A DNA stretch of 64,000 nucleotides from JBEEJZ01 sp046046915 (GTDB taxonomy: Bacteria; Pseudomonadota; Gammaproteobacteria; Burkholderiales; Burkholderiaceae_C). Below, one piece after another: positions 42,186-50,783 of the stretch. The notes under the pieces are model-generated. The model was not told the DNA's origin. It made no database searches and saw only the letters and a program-made list of their open reading frames with translations. The DNA is taken from positions 33,874 to 97,873 of the forward strand of contig JBJOIT010000005.1 in the NCBI GenBank assembly GCA_046046915.1, read 5' to 3'. Positions within the stretch are counted from its first letter, which is position 1. Every line of letters starts with the position of its first letter. Both the position numbers and the translations under genes were made by a program.

Positions 42186-43082
42186 ATGCTGACCAACGAT
42201 CAACGCCGTGATTTCGACGCTTTGCTGCCGACCCAAACCACCGAGGCTGGCGCCAGCCGGCGCACCGCCCTTAAAGTGGCCTTGGGCGTGGGCTACGCTG
42301 CCACAGTGACCCCCATCGTGGCCCAGACGGCGATCCGCACCAGCGCTGAGGGACTTCGCGCCGGGGAAACCTCTTTTGAAGTCAATGGCTTCAAAGTGCC
42401 TGCTTACTTTGCAGCGCCGGCCGGCAAAACCAACCTGCCGGTGGTGCTTGTGATCCAGGAAATATTTGGGGTTCACGAGTACATCGCCGATACCTGCCGG
42501 CGTTTTGCCCAGGCTGGCTACCTCGCGATTGCGCCTGAGCTGTTTGCGCGCCAGGGAGATCCGTCTCAGTACGGCGAAATGGCCAAGCTGATGTCGGAGG
42601 TGGTATCCAAGGTGCCTGATGCGCAGGTCATGGCGGACTTGGATGGCGCCGTGAAATGGGCTGGCGCCAACGGCGGTGATGCAAAGCGCGTGGCCATCAC
42701 CGGCTTTTGCTGGGGCGGTCGCATCACCTGGCTGTATGCCGCGCACGCCCCTGTCAAGGCGGGCGTGGCCTGGTATGGACGTCTCGTGGGCGGCAAGTCA
42801 GAGCTCACACCGCATCACCCCGTAGATGTCGCCGCAGCGGTCAAGGCACCGGTGCTGGGCTTGTATGGCGGTGCGGATCAGGGCATTCCTCAAGACATCA
42901 TTGAAAAAATGAAAGGTGTTCTTGCAGCTGGAAATTCGGCAGCCCAAAGCTCGCAATTCGTGGTCTACCCCGATGCCCCCCACGCGTTTCATGCCGACTA
43001 CCGGCCGAGTTTCCGCAAGGAAGCGGCGGAAGATGGCTGGAAACGGGCGCTCGCCTGGTTCAAGACCCACGGTGTTGGCTAA
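42186..43082 (+). CDS. Dienelactone hydrolase-family protein, exported
   Basis: About 298 residues. An N-terminal signal with a twin arginine (ASRRTALKVALGVG) suggests Tat or Sec export, which is unlike the cytoplasmic ClcD. The catalytic set is typical: Cys in GFCWGGRI, Asp in YGGADQGIP and His in DAPHAFHADYRP. Dienelactone hydrolases open chlorocatechol-derived lactones, but many family members have other substrates. No catechol-degradation genes are near. The ATG at 42186 was chosen; a terminator follows. Confidence 0.9.
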   Translation: MLTNDQRRDFDALLPTQTTEAGASRRTALKVALGVGYAATVTPIVAQTAIRTSAEGLRAGETSFEVNGFKVPAYFAAPAGKTNLPVVLVIQEIFGVHEYIADTCRRFAQAGYLAIAPELFARQGDPSQYGEMAKLMSEVVSKVPDAQVMADLDGAVKWAGANGGDAKRVAITGFCWGGRITWLYAAHAPVKAGVAWYGRLVGGKSELTPHHPVDVAAAVKAPVLGLYGGADQGIPQDIIEKMKGVLAAGNSAAQSSQFVVYPDAPHAFHADYRPSFRKEAAEDGWKRALAWFKTHGVG

Positions 43083-43118
43083 ACTTTCCGCCCTGACCGG
43101 CGCATACTCGCGCTGTTT

Positions 43119-43143
43119 GGCCGCCTAGATGGGCGGCCTTTTT
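43119..43143 (+). terminator. Intrinsic terminator after the dienelactone hydrolase gene
   Basis: GGCCGCC (43119-43125) pairs with GGCGGCC (43132-43138), followed by five T residues, 37 bases after the stop. Confidence 0.9.
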
Positions 43144-43191
43144 GATGCAGGTCACTTGCCGTTGGCGGGTGCCTGATGAACGGATGGATTC

Positions 43192-44001
43192 ATGTTGTTA
43201 CTTCTTGTGATCGTGCTGGGCACCCTGATGGCAGGCGTGGGCTCGGTTTGGGTGGCTGCCGCCCTGAGCTTTGGTGTGTTGGCCCGTTACACCCAGCACA
43301 TGCTCAGTCTGGCTGCAGGGGCTCTGATGGCGACCGCCTTCATGCACTTGTTACCCGAGGCTTTTGAAAGCGGCATCGAGGCCCATGACCTGTTTCTGAC
43401 CTTGCTGCTGGGGTTGCTGTTTTTCTTTTTGCTCGACAAAGCTGAACTTTGGCACCATGGTCACGAGCACCACCATGATGGCGACTCGGGCGACCACGCC
43501 GCTGGCGAGCATATCCACAGCGGGCACCACCACCATCACGTTGGGCCCCAGGCGGGCAGCTGGGCCATTCTCACGGGTGACAGCGTTCACTGCTTTGGCG
43601 ACGGTATCTTGATTGCATCAGCTTTCATGGCTGACATACAGCTGGGCGCCATTGCTGCTCTGGCAGTGCTGGCGCACGAGGTGCCCCACCACATGGGTGA
43701 CCTCATCGTGTTGCGGGAAGGTAGCAACAACCGCCGTATGGCGCTGATCAAGGTGACGCTCGCTGGCGCGGTGACGGTTTTGGGTGGCCTGACAGGCTAT
43801 TGGCTTGTAGACATGCTGCACGACTACCTGCCGTTTTTTTTGGTGGTGGCATCTAGCAGCTTTGTCTATGTGGCGCTGGCCGATTTGATTCCGCAGCTAC
43901 AAAAGCGCTTGAGCCTGAGCCAGACGATCAGCCAGATCCTTTGGCTGGGTATTGGCATGGGCATGGTGGCCTTGGTGAGCAGTCTGGCCCACCTCCATTG
44001 A
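43192..44001 (+). CDS. ZIP-family metal transporter
   Basis: A 269-residue membrane transporter for Zn2+ or related metals. It has about eight helices; the variable loop between helices 3 and 4 is strikingly His-rich (HHGHEHHHDGDSGDH, then HIHSGHHHHHVG, about 83-120). The metal-path helices carry DSVHCFGDGILIA and ALAVLAHEVPHHMGD, which are the conserved H-x3-D/E sites. A small membrane protein gene follows after 12 bases. Confidence 0.93.
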   Translation: MLLLLVIVLGTLMAGVGSVWVAAALSFGVLARYTQHMLSLAAGALMATAFMHLLPEAFESGIEAHDLFLTLLLGLLFFFLLDKAELWHHGHEHHHDGDSGDHAAGEHIHSGHHHHHVGPQAGSWAILTGDSVHCFGDGILIASAFMADIQLGAIAALAVLAHEVPHHMGDLIVLREGSNNRRMALIKVTLAGAVTVLGGLTGYWLVDMLHDYLPFFLVVASSSFVYVALADLIPQLQKRLSLSQTISQILWLGIGMGMVALVSSLAHLH

Positions 44002-44013
44002 GGACGATCCCCA

Positions 44014-44322
44014 ATGGACACTGTTTTCAGACTGTTGCTGCGCCTGATCGTATTGGCCATGGGGCTGGTTTTCATGGCCTTTCTGCTCATGCTGGCGCTG
44101 GGGCTTCTGGGGTGGTGGCTGTTGCGCGCCCTATGGGCCCGTCTTACCGGGCGGCCGGTGGCGGCCTGGCAGTTCGACTTCAGGCGTTACGCCAGCCGTT
44201 ACCCTTTTCAAGGCGCTGGCCGACGACCGGCTGAGGATGTTGTGGACGTCGATGTGATAGACGTGGATGCCAAACCAGCACCGTCCTCAGCACCCCCGTC
44301 GATCGAATCTGATCGACGCTAG
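44014..44322 (+). CDS. Small membrane protein, unknown function
   Basis: A 102-residue protein with a long hydrophobic stretch (about 5-43) that could be one or two helices, then a basic segment and an acidic Asp/Val-rich repeat (DVVDVDVIDVDAKP). No family is recognised. It starts 12 bases after the ZIP gene, so the two are probably co-transcribed. Confidence 0.7.
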   Translation: MDTVFRLLLRLIVLAMGLVFMAFLLMLALGLLGWWLLRALWARLTGRPVAAWQFDFRRYASRYPFQGAGRRPAEDVVDVDVIDVDAKPAPSSAPPSIESDRR

Positions 44323-44338
44323 TGACTTTTGGGGAGCT

Positions 44339-45196
44339 TCAGCCCCGCGCGATGGCCATGCCAGGGGTGTTGCACCACTCGCTCCAGCTTCCGGCATACA
44401 GAGCGGTGGGCCCTAGGCCTGCGATCTCCATGGCCATCAGGTTGGGCAAGGCACTCACACCGCTGCCGCAGTGGTGAACCACGGTACTGGCTGCCCGTTG
44501 CCCCAGCAGGGCGTCAAATTCGGTACGGAGCTGATCGGCGGTCTTGAACTTCCCGTCCGCAGCGATATTGCTGTTGAACGGGCGATTGAGTGCCCCCGGA
44601 ATATGCCCGGCCACGGGGTCGATGGGTTCCATTTCACCCCTGTAGCGTGCCGGTGCCCGCGCATCCAGCACGGTCTGCTGGGGGCGGCCCAATTGGCTGG
44701 CGATCGTTTGCGTGTCCACCAGCTGGCGCAGAGGCGGATGCAAGGCAAAAGATCTGGGCGCGCGTGAGGACTCGCTTCCGCTGCGCACGGCGCCGCCTGC
44801 TGCTTGCCAGGCTTGCAAGCCGCCGTCGAGTACGGCGACGGCCTCATGCCCTAACCACTTCAGCATCCACCACATCCGGCCGCAGTAATTGACGCCGTGG
44901 CGGTCGTACACCACGGCTTGCATCTCGTTGCTGAAGCCGACGCTGCCCAGCCAGGCCGCAAAAGTCTCGCGCGATGGCAAGGGGTGCCGTCCTCCAGAGG
45001 CCGCGTCGGGCGCGTTCTTGGCACTCAGCACTGTGTCCAGGTGGGCATACACAGCCCCCGCCACATGTTTTTCCTCGTATTGCTGCGGTCCAGCCGCTGG
45101 CTGCATCAGTTCAAAGCTGCAATCAAACACCATCAAGGGCTGACCTTGCGCTTGAAGTTTCTGCAGGGCATCAACTGAAATCAGGAGGTCGTACAT
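44339..45196 (-). CDS. sseA: 3-mercaptopyruvate sulfurtransferase
   Basis: A 285-residue protein of two rhodanese domains; only the second has the active cysteine, in VVHHCGSGVSALPN (about 240). CGSGxxA is the mercaptopyruvate sulfurtransferase loop, whereas thiosulfate sulfurtransferases have CRxGx. It moves sulfur from 3-mercaptopyruvate to cyanide or thiols. It is convergent with the small membrane protein gene; a DMT transporter gene precedes it on the same strand. Confidence 0.9.
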   Translation of the reverse strand: MYDLLISVDALQKLQAQGQPLMVFDCSFELMQPAAGPQQYEEKHVAGAVYAHLDTVLSAKNAPDAASGGRHPLPSRETFAAWLGSVGFSNEMQAVVYDRHGVNYCGRMWWMLKWLGHEAVAVLDGGLQAWQAAGGAVRSGSESSRAPRSFALHPPLRQLVDTQTIASQLGRPQQTVLDARAPARYRGEMEPIDPVAGHIPGALNRPFNSNIAADGKFKTADQLRTEFDALLGQRAASTVVHHCGSGVSALPNLMAMEIAGLGPTALYAGSWSEWCNTPGMAIARG

Positions 45197-45235
45197 GGCA
45201 AGGGTCCTAAAAAGTTTGGCGTCTTTGCGGCGGTG

Positions 45236-46123
45236 TCAGTGTTCTTCGGCGGGCAGGTTACGTAGGGCGCGGGTGCGTAGCGCCGTAGCGGTGATACCAC
45301 TGACCACGATGGTGGCGATACCTAGCCAGCCTATAGGCGCAATTTTGTCGCCAAAGAGCAGGAGGCTGTAAAGCGCTGCGAACACGATGCCCGAGTACTG
45401 CATGTTGGCAACCACCAGAGTCGCCCCTTTGCTGTAGGCGCGCGTCATGCACCACTGGCCTAGCGAGGCCAGCACGCCTATGGGGATTAACCAGGCTGCA
45501 TCCTGCCAGCGGACATCGGCCCAGGCCGTGAACCCGGAAAAGGCGATGCCGATTCCGCCTGCGAGTGCGGACCCACTTGCAAAGTAAAAAACTGTGCGGG
45601 CTTCGGGTTCGCCAGTGCGGCCCAGGGCAATGACCTGCATGTAGGCCATTGCGGCGGCTATGCCTGACAGCAGACCTATCAGGCCCGCAAACAGCTGGTT
45701 TTGCTCGATGGTGGGACGCAGGGTCATCACCACCCCCACAAAACCCGCCATCACAGTGGCCAGCAGGGGGCCTTGTCGATCTGCCTTGCCATAGAGCAGC
45801 GCGCCACCCACGATAAAGGCGGCAATCCAGACGCCGCTCATGTAATTTAGCGTCATGGCCGTGGCCAGGGGAAGCTGGGCGATGGCATAAAACCAGCTGC
45901 CCAGCGATAAGACCCCGATCAGGCTGCGCCAAGCTTGCATCATGGGCACTGGGGTCCGCACGGGTGTGCCCTGGGCACGCATGACCACGCCCATGAACAC
46001 CATGCCCACCAGTCCCCGGTAAAAAACGAGTTCAGCGGTACTGAAGCTGCCGGACGCGATCTTGATCCCCACGCCCATCGTGGCAAAGAAAAAAGAGGCC
46101 AGCACCATCCACAGAGCTTGCAT
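45236..46123 (-). CDS. DMT-superfamily (EamA) transporter
   Basis: A 295-residue permease with ten predicted helices in two EamA repeats (about 5-135 and 145-280). Such proteins export metabolites such as amino acids or nucleosides; the substrate is unknown. It sits between the Rieske oxygenase and the sulfurtransferase, with small gaps, all leftward. Confidence 0.88.
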   Translation of the reverse strand: MQALWMVLASFFFATMGVGIKIASGSFSTAELVFYRGLVGMVFMGVVMRAQGTPVRTPVPMMQAWRSLIGVLSLGSWFYAIAQLPLATAMTLNYMSGVWIAAFIVGGALLYGKADRQGPLLATVMAGFVGVVMTLRPTIEQNQLFAGLIGLLSGIAAAMAYMQVIALGRTGEPEARTVFYFASGSALAGGIGIAFSGFTAWADVRWQDAAWLIPIGVLASLGQWCMTRAYSKGATLVVANMQYSGIVFAALYSLLLFGDKIAPIGWLGIATIVVSGITATALRTRALRNLPAEEH

Positions 46124-46144
46124 GCGGGTGGCCGGTGTGGTGTT

Positions 46145-47305
46145 TTAAAGGTCCAGCGGCGCCATGCGGGCCCGGTACCACTCATGGAAGTGCTGCATGC
46201 CGTCCTCCATGGGGCTTTGGTAGGGGCCGACTTCGTTATCGCCACGCTGCATCAGTGCGCGTCTACCGGCGTCCATACGCAGCGCGATTTCATCGTCTTC
46301 CACACAGGTTTCCATGTAGGCTGCCTGCTGGGCTTCGACAAATTCGCGCTCGAAGGCAGCGATTTCTTCGGGGTAATAAAACTCCACTACGTTCATGGTT
46401 TTCTGTGGCCCCATGGGGTGCAGGGTGGACACGGTCAGCACATGTGGGTACCACTCCACCATGATGTGGGGGTAGTAGGTCAACCAGATGGCGCCAAACT
46501 TAGGGGGCTTGCCGCCACGGTAGTTCAGCAGGGCTTTTTGCCAGCGTTCATAGGCCGGTGAGCCGCCAGTGGCATCCGCCTTGCCCAGCCGGTTGGCAAC
46601 GCCCACGGTTTGCACCGAATATTCGGGCTTGAGTTCCCATTGCAGATCGTCACAGGTCACAAACTGGCCCAGCCCTGGGTGAAAGGGACCCACGTGGTAG
46701 TCCTCCAGGTAGACCTCGATGAAGGTCTTCCAGTTGTAGTTGCACTCGTGCATCTCCACCCGGTCCAGCACATGGCCCGAAAAATCGAGCGCAGCCAACG
46801 GTCCCATGCCGGCCAGGTCGGCCGCCACATCGCGCCCGCCTGGCTGTTTTTCAAAGAGCAGGCCGTTCCAGGACTGGAGCGGGTAGTTGTTCAGGTTCAG
46901 GCAGGGGTCGTGGGCAAAGTGAGGCGCACCCAGCAGGGTACCTGCGGCTTGAGATGGTGTGCCGGCGCTGTAGGTCCAGCGATGCAAGGGGCACACGATG
47001 TTGCCGCCACCCTGGCTTTGCTGCTTGAGTGAGCCGCGACCTTTGAGCATGACCGCCTGCCGGTGGCGGCACACGTTGGACACCAGTTCAATGCCACTGG
47101 GCGTGTGTACGAGAGCACGCCCCTCTTGTTCGTGTGCAAGGGCGTGATAGTCGCCAACCTCCGGCACACTGAGCGCGTGCCCCACGTAACGAGGGCCAGA
47201 CGCAAATAGGCCTGACAACTCACGCTGGTACAGCGCTTCGTCAAAATAACTTGAAACTGGTAGTTGGCTTGAGGCCTGCTGCAGTTGAAGACTTAAATCA
47301 GACAT
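46145..47305 (-). CDS. Rieske non-heme iron oxygenase, alpha subunit
   Basis: A 386-residue oxygenase subunit. The Rieske [2Fe-2S] ligands are in VCRHRQAVML and CPLHRWTYSAG (about 78-110). The mononuclear iron ligands are in NWKTFIEVYLEDYHVGPFHPGL, the E/D-x-x-H-x4-H pattern. Family members hydroxylate aromatics or demethylate betaines and similar compounds; the substrate cannot be told. No reductase, ferredoxin or beta subunit is adjacent, so it must use partners elsewhere. A leftward terminator hairpin lies in its leader. Confidence 0.9.
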   Translation of the reverse strand: MSDLSLQLQQASSQLPVSSYFDEALYQRELSGLFASGPRYVGHALSVPEVGDYHALAHEQEGRALVHTPSGIELVSNVCRHRQAVMLKGRGSLKQQSQGGGNIVCPLHRWTYSAGTPSQAAGTLLGAPHFAHDPCLNLNNYPLQSWNGLLFEKQPGGRDVAADLAGMGPLAALDFSGHVLDRVEMHECNYNWKTFIEVYLEDYHVGPFHPGLGQFVTCDDLQWELKPEYSVQTVGVANRLGKADATGGSPAYERWQKALLNYRGGKPPKFGAIWLTYYPHIMVEWYPHVLTVSTLHPMGPQKTMNVVEFYYPEEIAAFEREFVEAQQAAYMETCVEDDEIALRMDAGRRALMQRGDNEVGPYQSPMEDGMQHFHEWYRARMAPLDL

Positions 47306-47373
47306 GGGTGACCTGACCTAGAGACTCCCCCTATGAAGGGGCAGGTGTGCGCTTGATCCGGGGATGTGCGCAG

Positions 47374-47399
47374 AAAAAAATAAAACCGGCTTCTGCCGG
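47374..47399 (-). terminator. Leftward terminator-like hairpin in the leader of the Rieske gene
   Basis: On the leftward strand CCGGC (47395-47399) pairs with GCCGG (47386-47390) around an AGAA loop, followed by TTTTATTTTTTT (47374-47385). The stem is only 5 bp. No leftward gene lies between it and xseB, so it is either an attenuator for the Rieske gene or a stop for antisense RNA. A TACAAT on the same strand at about 47415-47420 could start such a short RNA. Confidence 0.5.
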
Positions 47400-47529
47400 C
47401 TCGGGAGCTTGGATTGTATCCGGCGGGGTTTTATGGCGGTTAGCCTGCTGTTTGGACAAGCACACTGCAACCGCACAGTACCCAGTCCAGCGGCCTAAAA
47501 TCTGATTTTTATCAAGTCCTCTGCTTGCC

Positions 47530-47772
47530 ATGCCCAAGGCCTCCGCCAAACCTGTAGACCCGCCGATTGCAAGCAGCTTTGAGGCCGCGCAGGACGAACT
47601 GGACCGCCTGGTCTCGCGTATGGAAGCCGGTGATCTGCCACTGGACCAACTCTTGAGCGCTTATCAGCGAGGGGCGCAATTGCTTCAGTTTTGTCGTGAT
47701 CGCCTGGAGGCCGTCGATCAGCAAATCAAGTTGCTGGATGCGGGTAACCTCAAAAACTGGAGCCCCGAATGA
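47530..47772 (+). CDS. xseB: Exodeoxyribonuclease VII small subunit
   Basis: An 80-residue subunit of exonuclease VII. Conserved SFEAAQDELDRLVSRMEAGDLPLDQLLSAYQRG and LLQFCRDRL. Its stop overlaps the ispA start (ATGA). The 224-base gap upstream has the Rieske promoter region and an AT-rich stretch (TAAAATCTGATTTT, about 47497-47510) that may hold the xseB promoter. Confidence 0.95.
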   Translation: MPKASAKPVDPPIASSFEAAQDELDRLVSRMEAGDLPLDQLLSAYQRGAQLLQFCRDRLEAVDQQIKLLDAGNLKNWSPE

Positions 47773-48713
47773 CCTTGGCTGCCCCATCGACCCACACCAG
47801 CGGCTCATTCGATTTCAGCCTTTGGTCGGCGCAGTCGCTGGCATTGGTGGAGCAGGCCCTGATGCAGTGGGTCAGCATTTCTGCCCTGGATGACGCAGAC
47901 CATCACGCGCCCGCTGCCCTGGTAGATGCCATGCGTTATGCCGTGCTGGATGGCGGCAAGCGCCTGCGGCCGCTGCTGGTATTAGCGGCATCACAGGCCT
48001 GCGATGGCCACTCTACGGGCGCCTTGCGCGCTGCCTGCGCTGTTGAGTTGATACACGCCTACTCTTTGGTGCACGACGACATGCCCTGCATGGACAACGA
48101 TGTGCTGCGCCGTGGCAAGCCCACGGTTCATGTCCAGTTTGGCGAAGCCCAGGCCTTGCTGGCCGGTGATGCCTTGCAGGCGCTGGCGTTTGAGCTGTTG
48201 ACACCTTCCGCCCTCGAAGTTCCTCCCGTTTTGCAGGCCACGCTGTGCCGCTTGCTGGCGCGTGCTGCAGGTAGCGCCGGCATGGCGGGTGGTCAGGCCA
48301 TAGACCTGGCCAGTGTGGGGCAGCCCCTGAGCGAGCCACAGCTGCGTGAAATGCATAAGCTCAAAACGGGAGCACTGCTGGTCGGCAGTGTGCTGATGGG
48401 CGCCGCCTGTGGCCAGCCTGGGGCAATGCAAATGAAAGCCTTGCAACAGTATGGCGATGCCATCGGTCTGGCGTTTCAGGTGGTGGACGACATTCTGGAC
48501 GTCACGGCCGACACCGCCACTCTGGGCAAAACGGCCGGCAAAGACGCCGAAGATGACAAGCCCACCTACGTGTCGCTGCTGGGCTTGCAAGCCTCGCGGG
48601 CGCTGGCCGACCAGTTACTGGACCAGGCATTGTCTGCCTTGAACTGTAGCGGTTTGCCAGACACTCGGGCACTGCAGGCGCTGGCACTGATGGTGGTGAA
48701 CCGCCAAAACTGA
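47769..48713 (+). CDS. ispA: Farnesyl diphosphate synthase
   Basis: A 314-residue trans-prenyltransferase that makes C15 farnesyl diphosphate from DMAPP and IPP. The first Asp-rich motif is HDDMPCMDND (about 102-111), the second is FQVVDDILDVT, and RLRPLL and GGQAIDLA are conserved. The small residues before the first motif fit a short-chain product. Located in xseB-ispA-dxs, the usual isoprenoid operon. Confidence 0.96.
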   Translation: MTLAAPSTHTSGSFDFSLWSAQSLALVEQALMQWVSISALDDADHHAPAALVDAMRYAVLDGGKRLRPLLVLAASQACDGHSTGALRAACAVELIHAYSLVHDDMPCMDNDVLRRGKPTVHVQFGEAQALLAGDALQALAFELLTPSALEVPPVLQATLCRLLARAAGSAGMAGGQAIDLASVGQPLSEPQLREMHKLKTGALLVGSVLMGAACGQPGAMQMKALQQYGDAIGLAFQVVDDILDVTADTATLGKTAGKDAEDDKPTYVSLLGLQASRALADQLLDQALSALNCSGLPDTRALQALALMVVNRQN

Positions 48714-48779
48714 AAAGCCCAACGTAAGCCGTGCCTTTTAAGCTTGCCAGCGTCACACGGTCTGCTTTTAACTACTGAT

Positions 48780-50678
48780 ATGCCCAACCATCTGTATCCC
48801 CTGCTGCATAGCATTCAAGACCCCGTGGATCTGCGACGACTTGCGCGCGAACAGTTGGGGCAACTGGCTCAGGAGTTGCGCAGTTTCTTGCTGGAAAGCG
48901 TCGCCAAAACGGGCGGCCATCTCAGCTCCAACCTGGGGACGGTCGAGCTGACCATTGCGCTGCACCATGTGTTCAACACGCCTTATGACCGAGTGGTGTG
49001 GGATGTGGGCCACCAAACCTATCCGCACAAAATCTTGACCGGGCGGCGTGACCGTATGGGGTCTTTGCGGCAGCTCGGTGGATTGAGCGGCTTTCCCCAG
49101 CGCGCCGAAAGCGAGTACGACACCTTTGGCACCGCGCACTCCAGCACCTCCATTTCGGCGGCCCTGGGCATGGCACTGGCTGCCAAGCACAAGGGTGAAG
49201 ACCGTCGCGCCATCGCCGTCATTGGCGACGGTGCCATGACGGCCGGCATGGCCTTTGAAGCTTTGAACAATGCAGGGGTCGCCAACTGCAATCTGCTGGT
49301 GATCCTGAACGACAACGACATGAGCATCAGCCCACCTGTGGGCGCCCTCAATCGTTACTTGGCCCAATTGATGAGCGGGCAGTTTTATGCCGCGGCCAAG
49401 AACGTCGGCAAGCAGGTGCTCAAGGCAGCGCCGCCCTTGTTTGAACTGGCCAAGCGAATTGAAGAGCACGCCAAGGGCATGGTGGTGCCCGCCACGCTGT
49501 TTGAAAAATTCGGCTTCAACTACATCGGCCCCATCGATGGGCATGACCTGGATTCGCTCATCCCCACCCTGGAAAACATACGGCAGCTTGAAGGCCCTCA
49601 GTTTTTGCATGTGGTGACCAAAAAAGGGCAGGGTTACAAGCAGGCCGAAGCCGATCCCGTGGCCTACCATGGCCCGGGCAAGTTCGACCCCAGAGTGGGT
49701 CTGACAGCGCCAGCGGTGGCGCCCAAGACCACCTTCACCCAGGTCTTTGGTCAGTGGCTGTGCGACATGGCTGAGCACGACACGCGCCTGGTGGCCGTCA
49801 CGCCCGCCATGCGCGAAGGCTCAGGTATGGTGACCTATCACCAGCGTTTCCCGGATCGTTATTTCGATGTGGGCATTGCCGAGCAGCATGCGGTCACCTT
49901 TGCGGCCGGTTTAGCTTGCGAGGGCCTCAAGCCCGTGGTAGCGATTTACTCCACCTTCTTGCAGCGCGCCTACGACCAGCTGATTCACGACGTTGCCATT
50001 CAGAACCTGCCCGTGGTGTTTGCGCTGGATCGCGCAGGCCTGGTCGGGGCAGACGGTGCCACGCACGCAGGCGCCTATGACATCTCCTACATACGCTGCA
50101 TTCCCAACCTGAGCCTGGCCTGCCCGGCTGACGAAAACGAGTGCAGGCAGCTGCTGAGCACCGCATACGCCCAGAACCATCCTGTGGCAGTGCGTTATCC
50201 ACGTGGCGCCGGTGTAGGCGCGACGGTGACTGCGGGGCTGGACGCCTTGCCCTTTGGTCGTGGCGAGCTTCGCCGTGCAGGCCGGCAACTGGCCATCCTG
50301 GCCTTTGGCACATTGCTGCATCCTGCCCTGGAGGTGGCCGAGCAGCTGGATGCCACGGTGGTCAATATGCGCTGGGTCAAACCACTCGATACCGAGTTGC
50401 TACTGCAGATCGCCCAGAGCCACGAAATGCTGGTCACGGTCGAAGAGGGGGCCATCATGGGCGGTGCTGGTAGTGCCGTATCCGAGGCTCTGAATGCCGC
50501 GGGCGTGGTCAAACCCCTGCTGCAACTGGGCCTGCCGGATGTGTTTATCGAGCACGGTGACCCAGCCAAGCTTTTGGCCTTGCAAGAGCTGGACGCGCCC
50601 GGTATCCATGCGGCCATCAACCGTCGGTTTGGCGACGCCCTGAGCCAGGCGCGTTCTGGCCTGAAAGCGGTCGCCTGA
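48780..50678 (+). CDS. dxs: 1-deoxy-D-xylulose-5-phosphate synthase
   Basis: A 632-residue thiamine-diphosphate enzyme that condenses pyruvate and glyceraldehyde 3-phosphate, the first step of the MEP pathway. The ThDP motif is GDGAMTAGMAFEALNNAG through LVILNDNDMSISPPVG (about 149-190). The transketolase-like HLSSNLGTVELTIALHHVF and DVGIAEQHAVTFAAGLA blocks are present. I chose the ATG at 48780 (MPNHLYPLLHSIQ). Follows ispA by 66 bases. Confidence 0.97.
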   Translation: MPNHLYPLLHSIQDPVDLRRLAREQLGQLAQELRSFLLESVAKTGGHLSSNLGTVELTIALHHVFNTPYDRVVWDVGHQTYPHKILTGRRDRMGSLRQLGGLSGFPQRAESEYDTFGTAHSSTSISAALGMALAAKHKGEDRRAIAVIGDGAMTAGMAFEALNNAGVANCNLLVILNDNDMSISPPVGALNRYLAQLMSGQFYAAAKNVGKQVLKAAPPLFELAKRIEEHAKGMVVPATLFEKFGFNYIGPIDGHDLDSLIPTLENIRQLEGPQFLHVVTKKGQGYKQAEADPVAYHGPGKFDPRVGLTAPAVAPKTTFTQVFGQWLCDMAEHDTRLVAVTPAMREGSGMVTYHQRFPDRYFDVGIAEQHAVTFAAGLACEGLKPVVAIYSTFLQRAYDQLIHDVAIQNLPVVFALDRAGLVGADGATHAGAYDISYIRCIPNLSLACPADENECRQLLSTAYAQNHPVAVRYPRGAGVGATVTAGLDALPFGRGELRRAGRQLAILAFGTLLHPALEVAEQLDATVVNMRWVKPLDTELLLQIAQSHEMLVTVEEGAIMGGAGSAVSEALNAAGVVKPLLQLGLPDVFIEHGDPAKLLALQELDAPGIHAAINRRFGDALSQARSGLKAVA

Positions 50679-50783
50679 CTGAGGGTAATCCCTTAAGAGA
50701 ACCGCTGCGGGTTGCCCATAGACTCTGAGCACTTCTTTTATTGCCTGAGGGCATGCGAGAGGACTTATTTTTAAGGAGTTTTC

